Shown: one piece after another, positions 18,115 through 27,215 of the stretch
Layout of the letters: the number at the start of each line of letters is the position of its first letter
How positions within the stretch are numbered: the stretch's first letter is position 1
Origin: Glaciimonas sp. CA11.2
Lineage (GTDB): Bacteria; Pseudomonadota; Gammaproteobacteria; Burkholderiales; Burkholderiaceae_D
Length of the DNA stretch: 64,000 bases
Assembly (NCBI RefSeq): GCF_034314045.1
Contig: NZ_JAVIWL010000001.1
Location: 1,550,001-1,614,000, forward strand
Direction: 5' to 3'
Made by a program: the position numbers and the translations under genes
Notes under the pieces: generated by a model
Database searches by the model: none
The model's input: only the letters and a program-made list of their open reading frames with translations
Told to the model about the DNA's origin: nothing

Positions 18115-18465
18115 TCAACCCGTTTTCACCCTCATTGCTAACGGAGCCTCAATCACCAGATTCGATTCTGCATGGGCCACACAAGGAAGAATATAGCCGT
18201 CGAATTTTTCGTCAGCGCTCAAGCCCGGCCATTCAATATCATATCGAACTCGCCCGCTCAACATACGGCAAAGGCAAGTGCGACACGTCCCGTTTCTGCA
18301 TGAGCTTGGCAGGATAATCCCATTGTTTCTGGCCGCTGCTAGCAACGCCACATCTCTGGTCGACTCAAACGCAAAGCCTTTTGGCTCTACCTTTACCTGG
18401 AATGATTGACTCAACGGTAGTGGCGCGGACTTATTCAAAGGCCGACTCGGTGGCGCATTTATCAT
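18115..18465 (-). CDS. Plant-type [2Fe-2S] ferredoxin
   Basis: The protein is 116 residues. The cluster ligands are in SSCRNGTCRTCLC (C-x4-C-x2-C) and the fourth cysteine in LPCVAHAES, the chloroplast-ferredoxin pattern. It is a one-electron carrier in the cytoplasm. The first 20 residues before the domain are proline-rich and not typical, so the true start may be inside. No oxygenase or reductase partner is next to it. The plus-strand genes on either side face other ways, so it is probably transcribed alone. Confidence 0.8.
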   Translation of the reverse strand: MINAPPSRPLNKSAPLPLSQSFQVKVEPKGFAFESTRDVALLAAARNNGIILPSSCRNGTCRTCLCRMLSGRVRYDIEWPGLSADEKFDGYILPCVAHAESNLVIEAPLAMRVKTG

Positions 18466-18861
18466 CTAAAACATTCATTAGCGTCAGTTAATTCGGACCG
18501 ACGGAAGGCATCTGGTACCACATATCATTAAGGTTATTTTGTTGATAGTTGTCATACGACAAATAAGTGGAACCCACTATCATGACGGTGGCAATACATC
18601 TGATAAACGTGATTTTCACAATGACCACCTTTTCGTTAACAAGGTGTCACTACAATACACCTTTTTGCGCAGTATATTTTGCTGTTCATTCTGATACTTG
18701 GTCCATCTCGATCGAGCGATTCTGGAATGACGCCACTTTTGAGAGATCATCCCTGATTTTTTTGCCCTGACGTCGATTTATCCATTAAAGTAACGCTCTT
18801 CAATCTAGGTCAATTACTTAAGTATTGGGATTGGGATTTTGATTAACGGTAAGGTGCAAGC
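18466..18861. other. Intergenic region
   Basis: The region separates the ferredoxin gene from the 18862 gene. It is AT-rich and holds a small inverted repeat TTGTCATACGACAA at 18549-18562. No coding frame with gene-like features is seen. Confidence 0.35.
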
Positions 18862-19275
18862 ATGCAAGACACAGATATTCCAAATGTTGACCCAATTGAT
18901 CTCCATGCTAAACGGCCCTGGATCGTGTTGAATACGACCTATGACATTGAAGCATGGATCGACAGCTACAATCGCGATCTGCAATACGCGATAAAAAAGT
19001 CTAATGCGACCGGTTATGGCATCTGCTTTTTTCTGGAACTGGGCGGTGAGATATTTTTGCACACCACGCAGGATGGTGACGTTGTACTAGACGTCACACC
19101 CGATGCCGAATGGGTCTCGCCGGTGATCACTGCGGCGACCAGCGTGCAATCGCCTGGATCGCAAATATGGGCATTACCGAGCGACACATTGACGCAGCTG
19201 ATACTCGGCCTGAGTAACATGATTGCATCAACCCGCATCGTGCTGGATCACCCATTCAAAGTGCCTAAATATTAA
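18862..19275 (+). CDS. Hypothetical protein, function unknown
   Basis: The protein is 137 residues with no signal or membrane segment. AAGG stands about nine bases before the ATG. Sequence such as YGICFFLELGGEIFLHTTQD suggests alternating strands and the C-terminus is helical (SDTLTQLILGLSNMIAS). I do not recognise it. It faces the slyX gene. Confidence 0.6.
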   Translation: MQDTDIPNVDPIDLHAKRPWIVLNTTYDIEAWIDSYNRDLQYAIKKSNATGYGICFFLELGGEIFLHTTQDGDVVLDVTPDAEWVSPVITAATSVQSPGSQIWALPSDTLTQLILGLSNMIASTRIVLDHPFKVPKY

Positions 19276-19336
19276 CGTCACGGCACACTCTCACATTTTG
19301 CCAGCGGCAGGCGTGATCATTGCATCGTCGCCAGCA

Positions 19337-19570
19337 TCAATAGTGCGGCGGCCGTTCATGCGGTGTCTGACCTTGTTCACTGCTTTCCCGCGCATCTTTA
19401 ATCAAGCGGGCTAACGCTGCGCAGAGGGTTTCCAGCTGATCAATCTTTTGCTGCTGGCGATAGACCAGCTTGTTTAACTCATCCAGCAGATCCTCCTGAT
19501 GCGCGATCTTAATCTCGATGGCGACAAAGCGCTCTTCTGAATCGATTTCATGATTTGTCTTATGCGGCAC
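19337..19570 (-). CDS. slyX: SlyX family protein
   Basis: The protein is 77 residues. It forms one heptad-rich coiled coil (ERFVAIEIKIAHQEDLLDEL, then LVYRQQQKIDQLE) and ends in PPHY, the hallmark C-terminus of SlyX. SlyX is a small conserved cytoplasmic protein without an assigned activity. The start is a GTG at 19570 with AGGGAG six bases upstream. Confidence 0.88.
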   Translation of the reverse strand: MPHKTNHEIDSEERFVAIEIKIAHQEDLLDELNKLVYRQQQKIDQLETLCAALARLIKDARESSEQGQTPHERPPHY

Positions 19571-19739
19571 GGTGAACTCCCTTAAACATTTTGGCAGCGC
19601 AGAGTGTAACGCACCGCACGATTTTATTAAGACTTACGCAAAATCGTCCCTTCGGCGTTGTGTCTTCATGCGGTTGGTTAAGGCGATGGAATGCAACTAA
19701 ATCAAATTAGCCACCCAAGCTAACGTAAAAATCGCGCAA

Positions 19740-20279
19740 TTACATATCCGAAGATTTTTCGAGTTGGGCCGAAGTATCCGGCGCGCCCATCATTTTTGCC
19801 GCAGCCAAAGGCGTAACGCCGTTGGCATCCACTGCATTACGTTTAGCACCGTTCGCCAGCAGAAAGTCGACGATCTCTGTGCGGTTAAACATGGCTGCCA
19901 TCATCAACGCCGTCTTGCCATCCGGCGAAGCGCCTTCAACATCGGCGCCGTGCGCCAATAAAAGTTGGATCATTGGCAGGTCGCCTTTGAATGCCGCGCC
20001 GGCGATCGGCGTCTGACCGTTATTATTTCGCAGTTCCGGGTCAGCTTTGTGCGCAAGCAGCAGGCGGACAGCTTCGATATGACCGTGATAGCTGGCCAGC
20101 ATCAATAAGCTATCGCCCTTGTGATTACGTAAATTGGGCGGCAAGCCTTGCGTCAATAACGTGCTGAGTTTGGCACTATCGCCGTTGCGGGCGAGTTCAA
20201 ACATTTCGTGGGCAAAATTCAGCGTGGCGTCATCCAGGTTGGCATCTGCCGATGGTGCACTTGTAAATCGTTCATCCAT
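19740..20279 (-). CDS. Ankyrin-repeat protein
   Basis: The protein is 179 residues. It has four to five ankyrin units: NHKGDSLLMLASYHGHIEAV, then NNGQTPIAGAAFKGDLPMIQ, then PDGKTALMMAAMFNRTEIVD, then ANGVTPLAAAKMMG. No signal peptide is visible, so it is probably a cytoplasmic protein-binding module. GGAGA precedes the ATG. A 66-residue gene follows upstream on the same strand. Partner unknown. Confidence 0.85.
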   Translation of the reverse strand: MDERFTSAPSADANLDDATLNFAHEMFELARNGDSAKLSTLLTQGLPPNLRNHKGDSLLMLASYHGHIEAVRLLLAHKADPELRNNNGQTPIAGAAFKGDLPMIQLLLAHGADVEGASPDGKTALMMAAMFNRTEIVDFLLANGAKRNAVDANGVTPLAAAKMMGAPDTSAQLEKSSDM

Positions 20280-20399
20280 TTGAATCTCCAGCTATTCCCC
20301 GTCATTGCGACGCGGTTCAATTCACGGTTACTTGGTTATTCAGCTATGTGTGCGCGATTGGGTGCAGCGACGATGTGCCGCCGTTACACCCGTTCGAAT

Positions 20400-20600
20400 T
20401 TAATCGCTCAACGCTGCCTTGGCAGCTTCTTCCGGAGTTAGCCCATCATAAAATTGGTCGGTAAACCACTCGACGTCCTCTTCGATGTGGTCCTGCGCCT
20501 GCGCGATCGTTGCACCGCCCGCCACTAAAAATCCTTCTACTTCAATACACCAGTTAATCAACGCCAGCGTCTCTGGATCCAGTTCGTTCTTTTTTGCCAT
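20400..20600 (-). CDS. Small hypothetical protein
   Basis: The protein is 66 residues from the ATG at 20600, which has AAGGAG five bases upstream; the longer frame to 20657 lacks a ribosome site. The sequence LALINWCIEVEGFLVAGGAT, then DHIEEDVEWFTDQFYDGLTP, is helical and acidic. I do not recognise the family. It is 120 bp upstream of the ankyrin gene on the same strand and could share its transcript. Confidence 0.6.
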   Translation of the reverse strand: MAKKNELDPETLALINWCIEVEGFLVAGGATIAQAQDHIEEDVEWFTDQFYDGLTPEEAAKAALSD

Positions 20601-20955
20601 CATGGCTCCTTTTATTAACATCGCCTGCGATGCATTCAGTAATGTTGAATATGCCACTCAAGCAGCATAAGCCAAGATTCACACCCTTGCGCTGACAAAT
20701 GCGCAAGACCCCTCAATCTTTTCCGGCATAGTGAATGATACAGGTCAATGCACAAGTCCCAATCTTCGCTGCGGGGTGTGAGTCAGTATTAACGAAATGA
20801 TCAACATGGCAACTACAAAGAGCTGTTGGACGATGTGTTTTAATCGTTCTCTATATGGAACAGTGAGTATAAATTATCCCATCTACCCACTTCTGTTGAG
20901 TCCTTGTATCATCATCAAATAGAAGAACTTGACGGTGTAACGAAAGGAAAATGCA

Positions 20956-21831
20956 ATGAAAACAATTCTCGGTGTCTTGAGCGCTCCACGGCAGCATTGG
21001 GTTGGTGACGGCTTCCCTGTCCGGTCACTATTTTCGTTCGACACGCTCGATGGCCACTTAAATCCGTTCCTGCTTCTCGACTACGCTGGTCCTGCAGAGT
21101 TTGCACCAACTGAACACCAGCGCGGTGTCGGCCAGCATCCGCATCGTGGATTCGAGACGGTGACAATTGTCTATGAGGGCGAAGTTGCACATCGCGACTC
21201 CACCGGCAACGGCGGCGTTATCGGTCCCGGCGACGTGCAATGGATGACGGCGGCTTCGGGGATTCTGCATGAGGAATTCCACGCGCCTGAATTCAGCAAA
21301 AAGGGTGGCGCGTTCGAGATGGTGCAACTCTGGATCAACCTGCCCGCCAAGGACAAAATGGCACCGCCGGGATATCAGGGAATCATCAATAAAGATATTC
21401 CTGTCGTCAGCTTGGCGGACGATGCCGGCACGATGCGCGTCATTGCGGGAGAATTCAACGGTGCACAAGGTCCGGCGCATACCTTCACACCGATTAACGT
21501 GTGGGATGTGCGTCTGCGTCAGAACAGTAGCACGACACTCCCGATCCCGACTGGTCACGTCGCGGCGGTCGTCGTATTGCACGGGACGATACTGGTCAAC
21601 GGCGCTGAAGTCGCGCGTGAGGCACAAGTGGTATTGCTTGATCGTGACGGTGACTCAGTGCTGCTGGAGGCGAATAGTGATGCGACATTGCTGTTGTTGA
21701 GCGGCGCACCGCTGGATGAGCCCGTATTCGCTCACGGCCCCTTCGTTATGAATACGCGCGAAGAAATTGTCACGGCGATGCAAGATTTTAACAGTGGACG
21801 GTTTGGCGAAATCGCACCAGCAACTTCATGA
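20956..21831 (+). CDS. Pirin family protein
   Basis: The protein is 291 residues and bicupin in design. The N-terminal cupin has the metal site HPHRGFETVTIVYEGEVAHR and the downstream HEE of ILHEEF, as in YhhW-type pirins, some of which act as quercetin 2,3-dioxygenases or metal-dependent regulators. The pirin C-terminal cupin is present through about residue 275. AAAGGAAAA precedes the ATG. It is followed by two small genes on the same strand. Substrate unknown. Confidence 0.9.
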   Translation: MKTILGVLSAPRQHWVGDGFPVRSLFSFDTLDGHLNPFLLLDYAGPAEFAPTEHQRGVGQHPHRGFETVTIVYEGEVAHRDSTGNGGVIGPGDVQWMTAASGILHEEFHAPEFSKKGGAFEMVQLWINLPAKDKMAPPGYQGIINKDIPVVSLADDAGTMRVIAGEFNGAQGPAHTFTPINVWDVRLRQNSSTTLPIPTGHVAAVVVLHGTILVNGAEVAREAQVVLLDRDGDSVLLEANSDATLLLLSGAPLDEPVFAHGPFVMNTREEIVTAMQDFNSGRFGEIAPATS

Positions 21832-21950
21832 GAAGCTAACTTAACTGACTAACGCAAGCGGCTAACTCACAGGACTCTCAATGAGCAATATCGGTTTGGT
21901 AATACGGCATCCTTAAACCGTATTACCGAATGCGATAAAATTCATCAGCC

Positions 21951-22187
21951 ATGCCCATCAAACCGATTATTAACGACGCGGCACCAACCCCGCCAGTCCA
22001 ACCAAATTTGGATGATTGCTGCGCGAGCGGATGCAACCCGTGTATATTTGATCTCTATGAAGAGGAGATGGAACGCTATCGCGCCCGCTTGCAGCTTTGG
22101 GAAGCGAAAAATGTGGTGATCGCAATTAAAAAAATCGTTAAAAAATCCAATGTTAAAAAAATCGTAAAATCGTCTAAAGCCCGTTAA
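21951..22187 (+). CDS. Oxidoreductase-like domain protein, small
   Basis: The protein is 78 residues. The motif DDCCASGCNPCIFDLYEEEM matches the oxidoreductase-like N-terminal domain (PF09791 type), a four-cysteine motif found in small bacterial proteins and at the start of some eukaryotic oxidoreductases. The last 25 residues are lysine-rich (KKIVKKSNVKKIVKSS), suggesting nucleic-acid or membrane-surface contact. No ribosome site is obvious. Confidence 0.75.
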   Translation: MPIKPIINDAAPTPPVQPNLDDCCASGCNPCIFDLYEEEMERYRARLQLWEAKNVVIAIKKIVKKSNVKKIVKSSKAR

Positions 22188-22232
22188 GAAATAACTAATC
22201 ATTACTGCCAACTCCACTGAGAGGAATGTGCC

Positions 22233-22595
22233 ATGCGGATGAGCGACGAGGAGTATTTTCGGAGTTGCGTTGCCAAAGAGCGACGTTTGGCGCAATTGCT
22301 GGGTTTCGAGAACATCGAGGAATGCTACGAACGGGCCGGTACTTTGTTGGTCAATACCGACGCGCTACCACAATGGACGCGTGACTGGAAAGCCTGCGGA
22401 CCATTGATTGCCGCCTATTGTATTCCCATCCAATACGGCAAAGATCCGGCGCACGAGCATGGTGATGCGGTCATCAGCGGTGCCATCAACGTCCCACTTT
22501 CCGACCATCCAACCAAAGATCGCGCCATCATGTTTGCTGTAGTGAAAGCAGTCATTGCATTGCTGGAGCATGCGAAATGCCACCAAGCCAAATAG
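22233..22595 (+). CDS. Hypothetical protein, function unknown
   Basis: The protein is 120 residues. GAGAGGA lies seven to eight bases before the ATG. The pattern WKACGPLIAAYCIPIQYG, then DHPTKDRAIMFAVVKAVIAL, resembles the small alpha-beta-alpha sandwich proteins seen in phage and Burkholderia genomes, but this is a weak visual match. It starts 45 bp after the oxidoreductase-like gene and may be co-transcribed. Confidence 0.6.
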   Translation: MRMSDEEYFRSCVAKERRLAQLLGFENIEECYERAGTLLVNTDALPQWTRDWKACGPLIAAYCIPIQYGKDPAHEHGDAVISGAINVPLSDHPTKDRAIMFAVVKAVIALLEHAKCHQAK

Positions 22596-22652
22596 AATTT
22601 TTCTTCACCCTATTTACCCGTTTATCTATTCACGACAAGTAGTGAATAAAGC

Positions 22653-23792
22653 TTATTTAGTCGATACCAATCGCAAAAGCGTAATTTCGGAGGGTGCCCA
22701 GATCCGTTTCGGTGGGCCCCAATAGCCGGTTCCGCGACTGGTATATACCCAGAGATTGCGCAACTTGTTCAAGCCGGCGGTGAACGGCTGCTGCAAAGGT
22801 ACAAACAAATTCCAGGGAAAAAACTGTCCGCCATGCGTATGGCCGGACAACTGCAAATCAAAACCGGCATCAGCGGCGGCTTCTGCCGAGCGTGGCTGAT
22901 GCGCGAGAAGTAGCCTCATACCCACATTACCCTTAACGCCGCGCATGGCCAGATGCGGATCGCTGCGATGCGATTCGTCAAAATGATGCGCGCCAAAATC
23001 GGTCACACCGGCCAAAAGAATCGATTCGCCCTGATGATCAAGCACCACATGCTCATTCATCAACACTGTTAATCCAAGCCGCCGTACTTCTGCGATCCAC
23101 GCATTCGCGTTTGAGTAATATTCGTGATTTCCTGTCACAAAATAAACGCCATGCTGCGCTTTTAGATCCGCTAATGGCGCTGTATGCGATGCCAGTCGAC
23201 TGACGCTGCCATCCACCAGATCACCGGTTACCGCAATCACATCTGCGCCCAAAGTATTGACGCGTGTGACAATCGCGTTCAGATAACCGCGCTTGATCGT
23301 CGGGCCCACGTGAATATCGCTAATCTGGGCAATCGTAAATCCATGCAAACCACGTGGAAGTTGGCTAATCGGTATATCTACTCGTACCACTTTGGCTAAC
23401 CTTCTCGCATTAAAAAAGCCCAGCAAGGTACTAACAATAGCCAGTACTGGCACAGCGCAAGCAGTGATTACGGATAAATGGATAGCGGGAACATCAAACC
23501 ATCCCGACACTATCAGGATGACTGTGCGCAACAACGTCAGCATCAGTAGCGACGAAAACATGCCCATTGCCAACATGCCGATCCAGGCCAGCCGGTCCGA
23601 TAATGGTTGTCGTTTAATAAACGACGCCAATAACCCGGCAGGAATCAGCAAAAATGATGACAGGAGCCAGCCGCCACCGAGCCATTTCATCGGCGTTGAT
23701 ACGGGCAACGCTGGCAATATCTGCCAGCCGATGAGAATATGCAGCGCCGCAAGTAGGCAAAAAACAATCGCAACGGTCACACGTGATCGCAT
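22653..23792 (-). CDS. Membrane-anchored metallophosphoesterase (YaeI-like)
   Basis: The protein is 379 residues. The first 150 residues carry about four hydrophobic segments. The calcineurin-like domain follows with ISDIHVGP, VTGDLVDG, TGNHEYY and SGHTHGGQFFPW, the complete metal-ligand set. YaeI-type relatives act on phosphodiesters, including UDP-linked lipids. The ATG at 23792 has TAGGAA six bases upstream, better placed than the ATG two codons earlier. The catalytic domain is probably on the cytoplasmic or periplasmic membrane face; the side is not clear. Confidence 0.85.
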   Translation of the reverse strand: MRSRVTVAIVFCLLAALHILIGWQILPALPVSTPMKWLGGGWLLSSFLLIPAGLLASFIKRQPLSDRLAWIGMLAMGMFSSLLMLTLLRTVILIVSGWFDVPAIHLSVITACAVPVLAIVSTLLGFFNARRLAKVVRVDIPISQLPRGLHGFTIAQISDIHVGPTIKRGYLNAIVTRVNTLGADVIAVTGDLVDGSVSRLASHTAPLADLKAQHGVYFVTGNHEYYSNANAWIAEVRRLGLTVLMNEHVVLDHQGESILLAGVTDFGAHHFDESHRSDPHLAMRGVKGNVGMRLLLAHQPRSAEAAADAGFDLQLSGHTHGGQFFPWNLFVPLQQPFTAGLNKLRNLWVYTSRGTGYWGPPKRIWAPSEITLLRLVSTK

Positions 23793-24168
23793 ACACATTC
23801 CTATGATTAAGCGTCGTGAAACCCCGGCGCTGGTCGCTAACTGATGGCTGATGGCTGCCTAGATCCAACTGTTAAGCTAATTTTTAGTCCAAATTTTGTC
23901 TAAGGTATACAGGCGTTGAGTTTGCCCTTATTGATTATTATATTGGTGCGGGCAAGACAGTTTCAATAGGCTCGATTTTGCAACGACGATGCCATTTATT
24001 ATCTTTTTAGCAGTAATTATTTTCAATTCCATCAACCTTTGTCGTCGAAAAAAGCTAGTCTGCGCCCCCAACTACAACGAACACCATGATTGCGATAACA
24101 TTGGCTATTGATAAAAAGCGCCATCAATAGTATGGTCCGCGCCATTACACCTTATTTGGAGCGACATA
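23793..24168. other. Intergenic region
   Basis: AT-rich gap between two divergent genes. I see no RNA gene, repeat or credible frame. Confidence 0.35.
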
Positions 24169-24453
24169 ATGAACGAACAACCGGCAACAAATTTTTTCTG
24201 GGATGACTGGAAACAAGAAGCGTTAGCAGCAGGTGTAGCAGCGCCACTAGCAGCGTTAGGCAGCGATGTTTTACGCTTGCACCGTTTGAACCGGTGGGGT
24301 GACGAATTTTTGGGTACGTTTGACGATGCACCAAACATGTTAACGATGTGCCTGGAAGAGCCAGCCGAGACAGAATTAATGTTTATCGAAAACCTCAATC
24401 CTTACGATACCGACTTGATCGCGGCAACCAAGATTCGTCTTGGCTTGAAATAA
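24169..24453 (+). CDS. Small hypothetical protein
   Basis: The protein is 94 residues, acidic, with a tryptophan- and aspartate-rich N-terminus (NFFWDDWKQEALAAG). GGAG is eight to nine bases before the ATG. There is no signal peptide and I recognise no family. Confidence 0.55.
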   Translation: MNEQPATNFFWDDWKQEALAAGVAAPLAALGSDVLRLHRLNRWGDEFLGTFDDAPNMLTMCLEEPAETELMFIENLNPYDTDLIAATKIRLGLK

Positions 24454-24970
24454 CATACCGTCCGGGTCGCCCACGCGGCGACGCGGAAGGAGTATCTGCG
24501 TCACAATATAGGCGAGCCATCCTGCCACTACGGCCTTTGGAACATCACATTCCGCGCCAGCGCTTAACCGTTTTCGCGACTATCTTTCGTCGAACACTTT
24601 GTCTGGCGTTTTAAGCGCAATCATTACATTCGTGTTTGCTGAGTATTTTAAATTTCGCCCTAAGGTTGAAACCGATAGAACGCTCCTCGAAGATATCTAG
24701 TCGGTTTTCGCTACTTTCTGTCGAACGCCGGGCGACAAATCGATTTAGCGGCCAGAAACTCCCAACACTCTTTTTTAAGATTCCAGCGCAAACCTTTATT
24801 ATCAGCACTTTCCTCGTCAACTAGAAATCGACGGCACCAATCTCCCACATTATTCAACAGCGATACTGATGATGCGAAGAGTCACCCAATGGCCGTCAAA
24901 TCTGATCCTTGGATTTGAGGTAGACTAAGTGCCTGCTTACTACTACGCTAAGAATAACGTCCAAAAAACA
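24454..24970. other. Intergenic region upstream of folE
   Basis: This half-kilobase has overlapping short frames on both strands at 24611-24824, none gene-like. Two imperfect copies of a CG-ACT-TTC-GTCGAAC motif appear near 24576 and 24708. I see no terminator. The folE frame is open from 24929 (GTG). Confidence 0.35.
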
Positions 24971-25678
24971 ATGCCAACTGACCACTCTTCAGAAACAAGC
25001 GGCGAGCCGATTTCAGCGCGTATCCGTGCGCGTATCGAGAAAGCCGGCGTCCGCTTTCATGCTAACGATAATATTGCCTCGTTCATCAAGGATGGCGAAC
25101 TAGAGGCATTACAAGCCGAAGTGCAGAGCAAGCTTTCCGGGGTTCTGCAAAGCTTGGTGATTGACATCGAAAGTGACCACAATACGCAAGATACCGCGCG
25201 TCGCGTTGCCAAAATGTACATTCAAGAAGTGTTTAAGGGGCGCTATCAAGCGCCGCCGCCAGTGACTGAGTTTCCCAACGTTGAACAACTCAATGAGCTC
25301 ATGATCGTTGGCCCGATTACCGTGCGCAGCGCCTGTTCGCATCATTTTTGTCCGATTATGGGCAAAGTCTGGATCGGCGTGATGCCCAATGAGCATTCCA
25401 ACCTGATTGGCCTGTCCAAATATGCGCGGTTAATCGAATGGGTCATGGGCCGACCACAAATTCAGGAAGAAGCCGTATCGCAAGTTGCGCAACTGCTGAT
25501 GGAAAAACTGAAACCGGATGGACTCGCCATCGTGATGGAAGCCGATCATTTCTGTATGAGTTGGCGCGGCGTCAAAGATACCGATGCAAAGATGATCAAT
25601 AGCGTTATGCGTGGCTCGTTCTTGAGCGACGCTAATTTACGGCGCGAATTTCTAGCTCTGATAACCAAGCGAGGATGA
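24971..25678 (+). CDS. folE: GTP cyclohydrolase I
   Basis: From the ATG at 24971 the protein is 235 residues; a GTG at 24929 would add 14. The zinc and active-site motifs are SACSHHFCPIMGKVWIGVMP and EADHFCMSWRGVKD. It converts GTP to dihydroneopterin triphosphate, the first step of folate and pterin synthesis. The N-terminal 40 residues before the family core are poorly conserved in character. The stop is one base before the start of the BLUF gene, so the two are translated together. There is no riboswitch that I can see. Confidence 0.9.
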   Translation: MPTDHSSETSGEPISARIRARIEKAGVRFHANDNIASFIKDGELEALQAEVQSKLSGVLQSLVIDIESDHNTQDTARRVAKMYIQEVFKGRYQAPPPVTEFPNVEQLNELMIVGPITVRSACSHHFCPIMGKVWIGVMPNEHSNLIGLSKYARLIEWVMGRPQIQEEAVSQVAQLLMEKLKPDGLAIVMEADHFCMSWRGVKDTDAKMINSVMRGSFLSDANLRREFLALITKRG

Positions 25679-25679
25679 C

Positions 25680-26105
25680 ATGCTAGTCCGTTTGATTTAC
25701 GCCAGTACGGCCAGCGAATTGGTCAATCACGAGATGATTGAAAAAATTCTTGAGGTGTCCCGTAAGAACAATCCTGCCAATGGTGTGACAGGCGTGCTTT
25801 GCTATGGTGACAATATATTTGTACAGGCGCTGGAAGGCGGTCGCGAGCAAATCAATAACTTATACGCACGTTTGCAACAAGACCCGCGCCATACCAAACT
25901 AATCTTGCTCGACTATTCAGAAATTGAAGCGCGTCAGTATTCAGGCTGGACCATGAGCAAAATCCGCCTGGATCGCATCAATCTATCGTTATTGCTAAAA
26001 TATTCAGCAACGCCAACACTCAATCCTTATGTTGTGTCGGGCTGCACGACAGTTGCATTACTTGAAGAATTGGCCGCTACGGGATGCTTTTCTTCCCGCG
26101 ACTAG
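25680..26105 (+). CDS. BLUF-domain blue-light sensor (FAD)
   Basis: The protein is 141 residues, a short single-domain BLUF protein. The flavin-pocket residues line up with AppA by spacing: Y7 (LIYAS), N31, Q49 (FVQALEG), W90 and M92 (SGWTM). A tyrosine-glutamine hydrogen-bond switch around FAD is the known light mechanism. There is no output domain, so it must act through a partner protein. Its ATG is one base after the folE stop, with AGGATG serving as ribosome site inside folE. The tight link to a pterin-synthesis gene is the only clue to its target. Confidence 0.92.
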   Translation: MLVRLIYASTASELVNHEMIEKILEVSRKNNPANGVTGVLCYGDNIFVQALEGGREQINNLYARLQQDPRHTKLILLDYSEIEARQYSGWTMSKIRLDRINLSLLLKYSATPTLNPYVVSGCTTVALLEELAATGCFSSRD

Positions 26106-26245
26106 CAATTTTAGTGGCTGGCATTAAAGAAATTTCATGTCAGCCACAACAACCAGCTTATTGACCTGCCCACGAAAACAGCATGCCAATACGGCTACAG
26201 ATCACAACGCAGCGGAGACGGTTTGCGTAAGTCCGCTAAGTTTTG

Positions 26246-27142
26246 TTAACCCAGCAGGTCTTGCAAAGCGTCTTCTAGCTTTGCATGTAAAAAGCGATAG
26301 CCTAATCCTGTTATCTGCGTCGGTATCACTTTTTGTCCGCCTAATAACAAATAGGCCCGCTCTGCCAGCGCCAGCCGCATGACGAATGCGGGTGCGACAA
26401 AAATGGCGGGGCGGTGCAATGCTCTGGCGAGTTTTTCGGTAAAAACGCGGTTGGTGACTGGTTCCGGTGCCGTCATGTTAAATGGGCCGGATGCATGCGT
26501 GTGATGCAACAATACGAGCACCATCGCCACATAATCGTCAATATGGACCCAACTCATCCATTGATGTCCATCACCCAAACGCGCACCCAAACCCAACTTG
26601 AACGGCAGCAACATTTTCCCCAGAATACCGCCCGAGCGATCCAGCACCAAACCGGTTCGTAACAGACAAACCCGCACGCCCATGGCAGTGGCTTTTTGCG
26701 CAGTTTCCTCCCATGATGCGCATAACGTCGCACCAAAGTCGGTAGACGTCGGGCTGGACTCATCGAACGTATTGTCACCACCGTCGCCATAGAAACCGAC
26801 CGCCGATCCACTCAACATAACAGATGGTTTTTGATGGCTGGCGTCTATCCGCTTGACCAAATCTTCAGTCAGTCGGATACGACTGCGCCAAAGCAATTCT
26901 TTGCGCTCCTCGGTCCAGCGCGCATCGACAATCGGCTCGCCTGCCAAGTTGATGATTGCGTCAAAAGTTTCTTCACTTTTCCATTCATCGAGCGATCCAA
27001 AGGCGCGAACCGCTGCGCCACATTTGTCCTTTACCGTGTCAGGTTGACGGCTTAGGACGGTAATGTCGTGATCGGCCTGAAGCAATGCCTGGCATAAACG
27101 CCTTCCAATCAGACCGGTTCCTCCGGTTATCAAAATCCGCAT
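26246..27142 (-). CDS. TIGR01777-family NAD-dependent epimerase/dehydratase-like protein
   Basis: The protein is 298 residues. It opens with the Rossmann motif ITGGTGLIGRRL, and has NLAGEPI, the SGSAVGFYG active-site loop typical of the TIGR01777 group, and a C-terminal DUF1731-like region (PAFVMRLALAERAYLLLGGQ). E. coli YfcH is the family example; the substrate is unknown. Transcription is toward the BLUF gene, convergent. Confidence 0.88.
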   Translation of the reverse strand: MRILITGGTGLIGRRLCQALLQADHDITVLSRQPDTVKDKCGAAVRAFGSLDEWKSEETFDAIINLAGEPIVDARWTEERKELLWRSRIRLTEDLVKRIDASHQKPSVMLSGSAVGFYGDGGDNTFDESSPTSTDFGATLCASWEETAQKATAMGVRVCLLRTGLVLDRSGGILGKMLLPFKLGLGARLGDGHQWMSWVHIDDYVAMVLVLLHHTHASGPFNMTAPEPVTNRVFTEKLARALHRPAIFVAPAFVMRLALAERAYLLLGGQKVIPTQITGLGYRFLHAKLEDALQDLLG

Positions 27143-27215
27143 GCTGAGATGCTCCTATCCTAATGAAGCAATGGATGATAAAAAAAGTCAGGACTACATG
27201 CTCGCCAGTTTTCGA

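Noticed and set aside
24611..24824. Overlapping short frames on both strands upstream of folE
   Set aside because: Neither has a ribosome site or recognisable composition.
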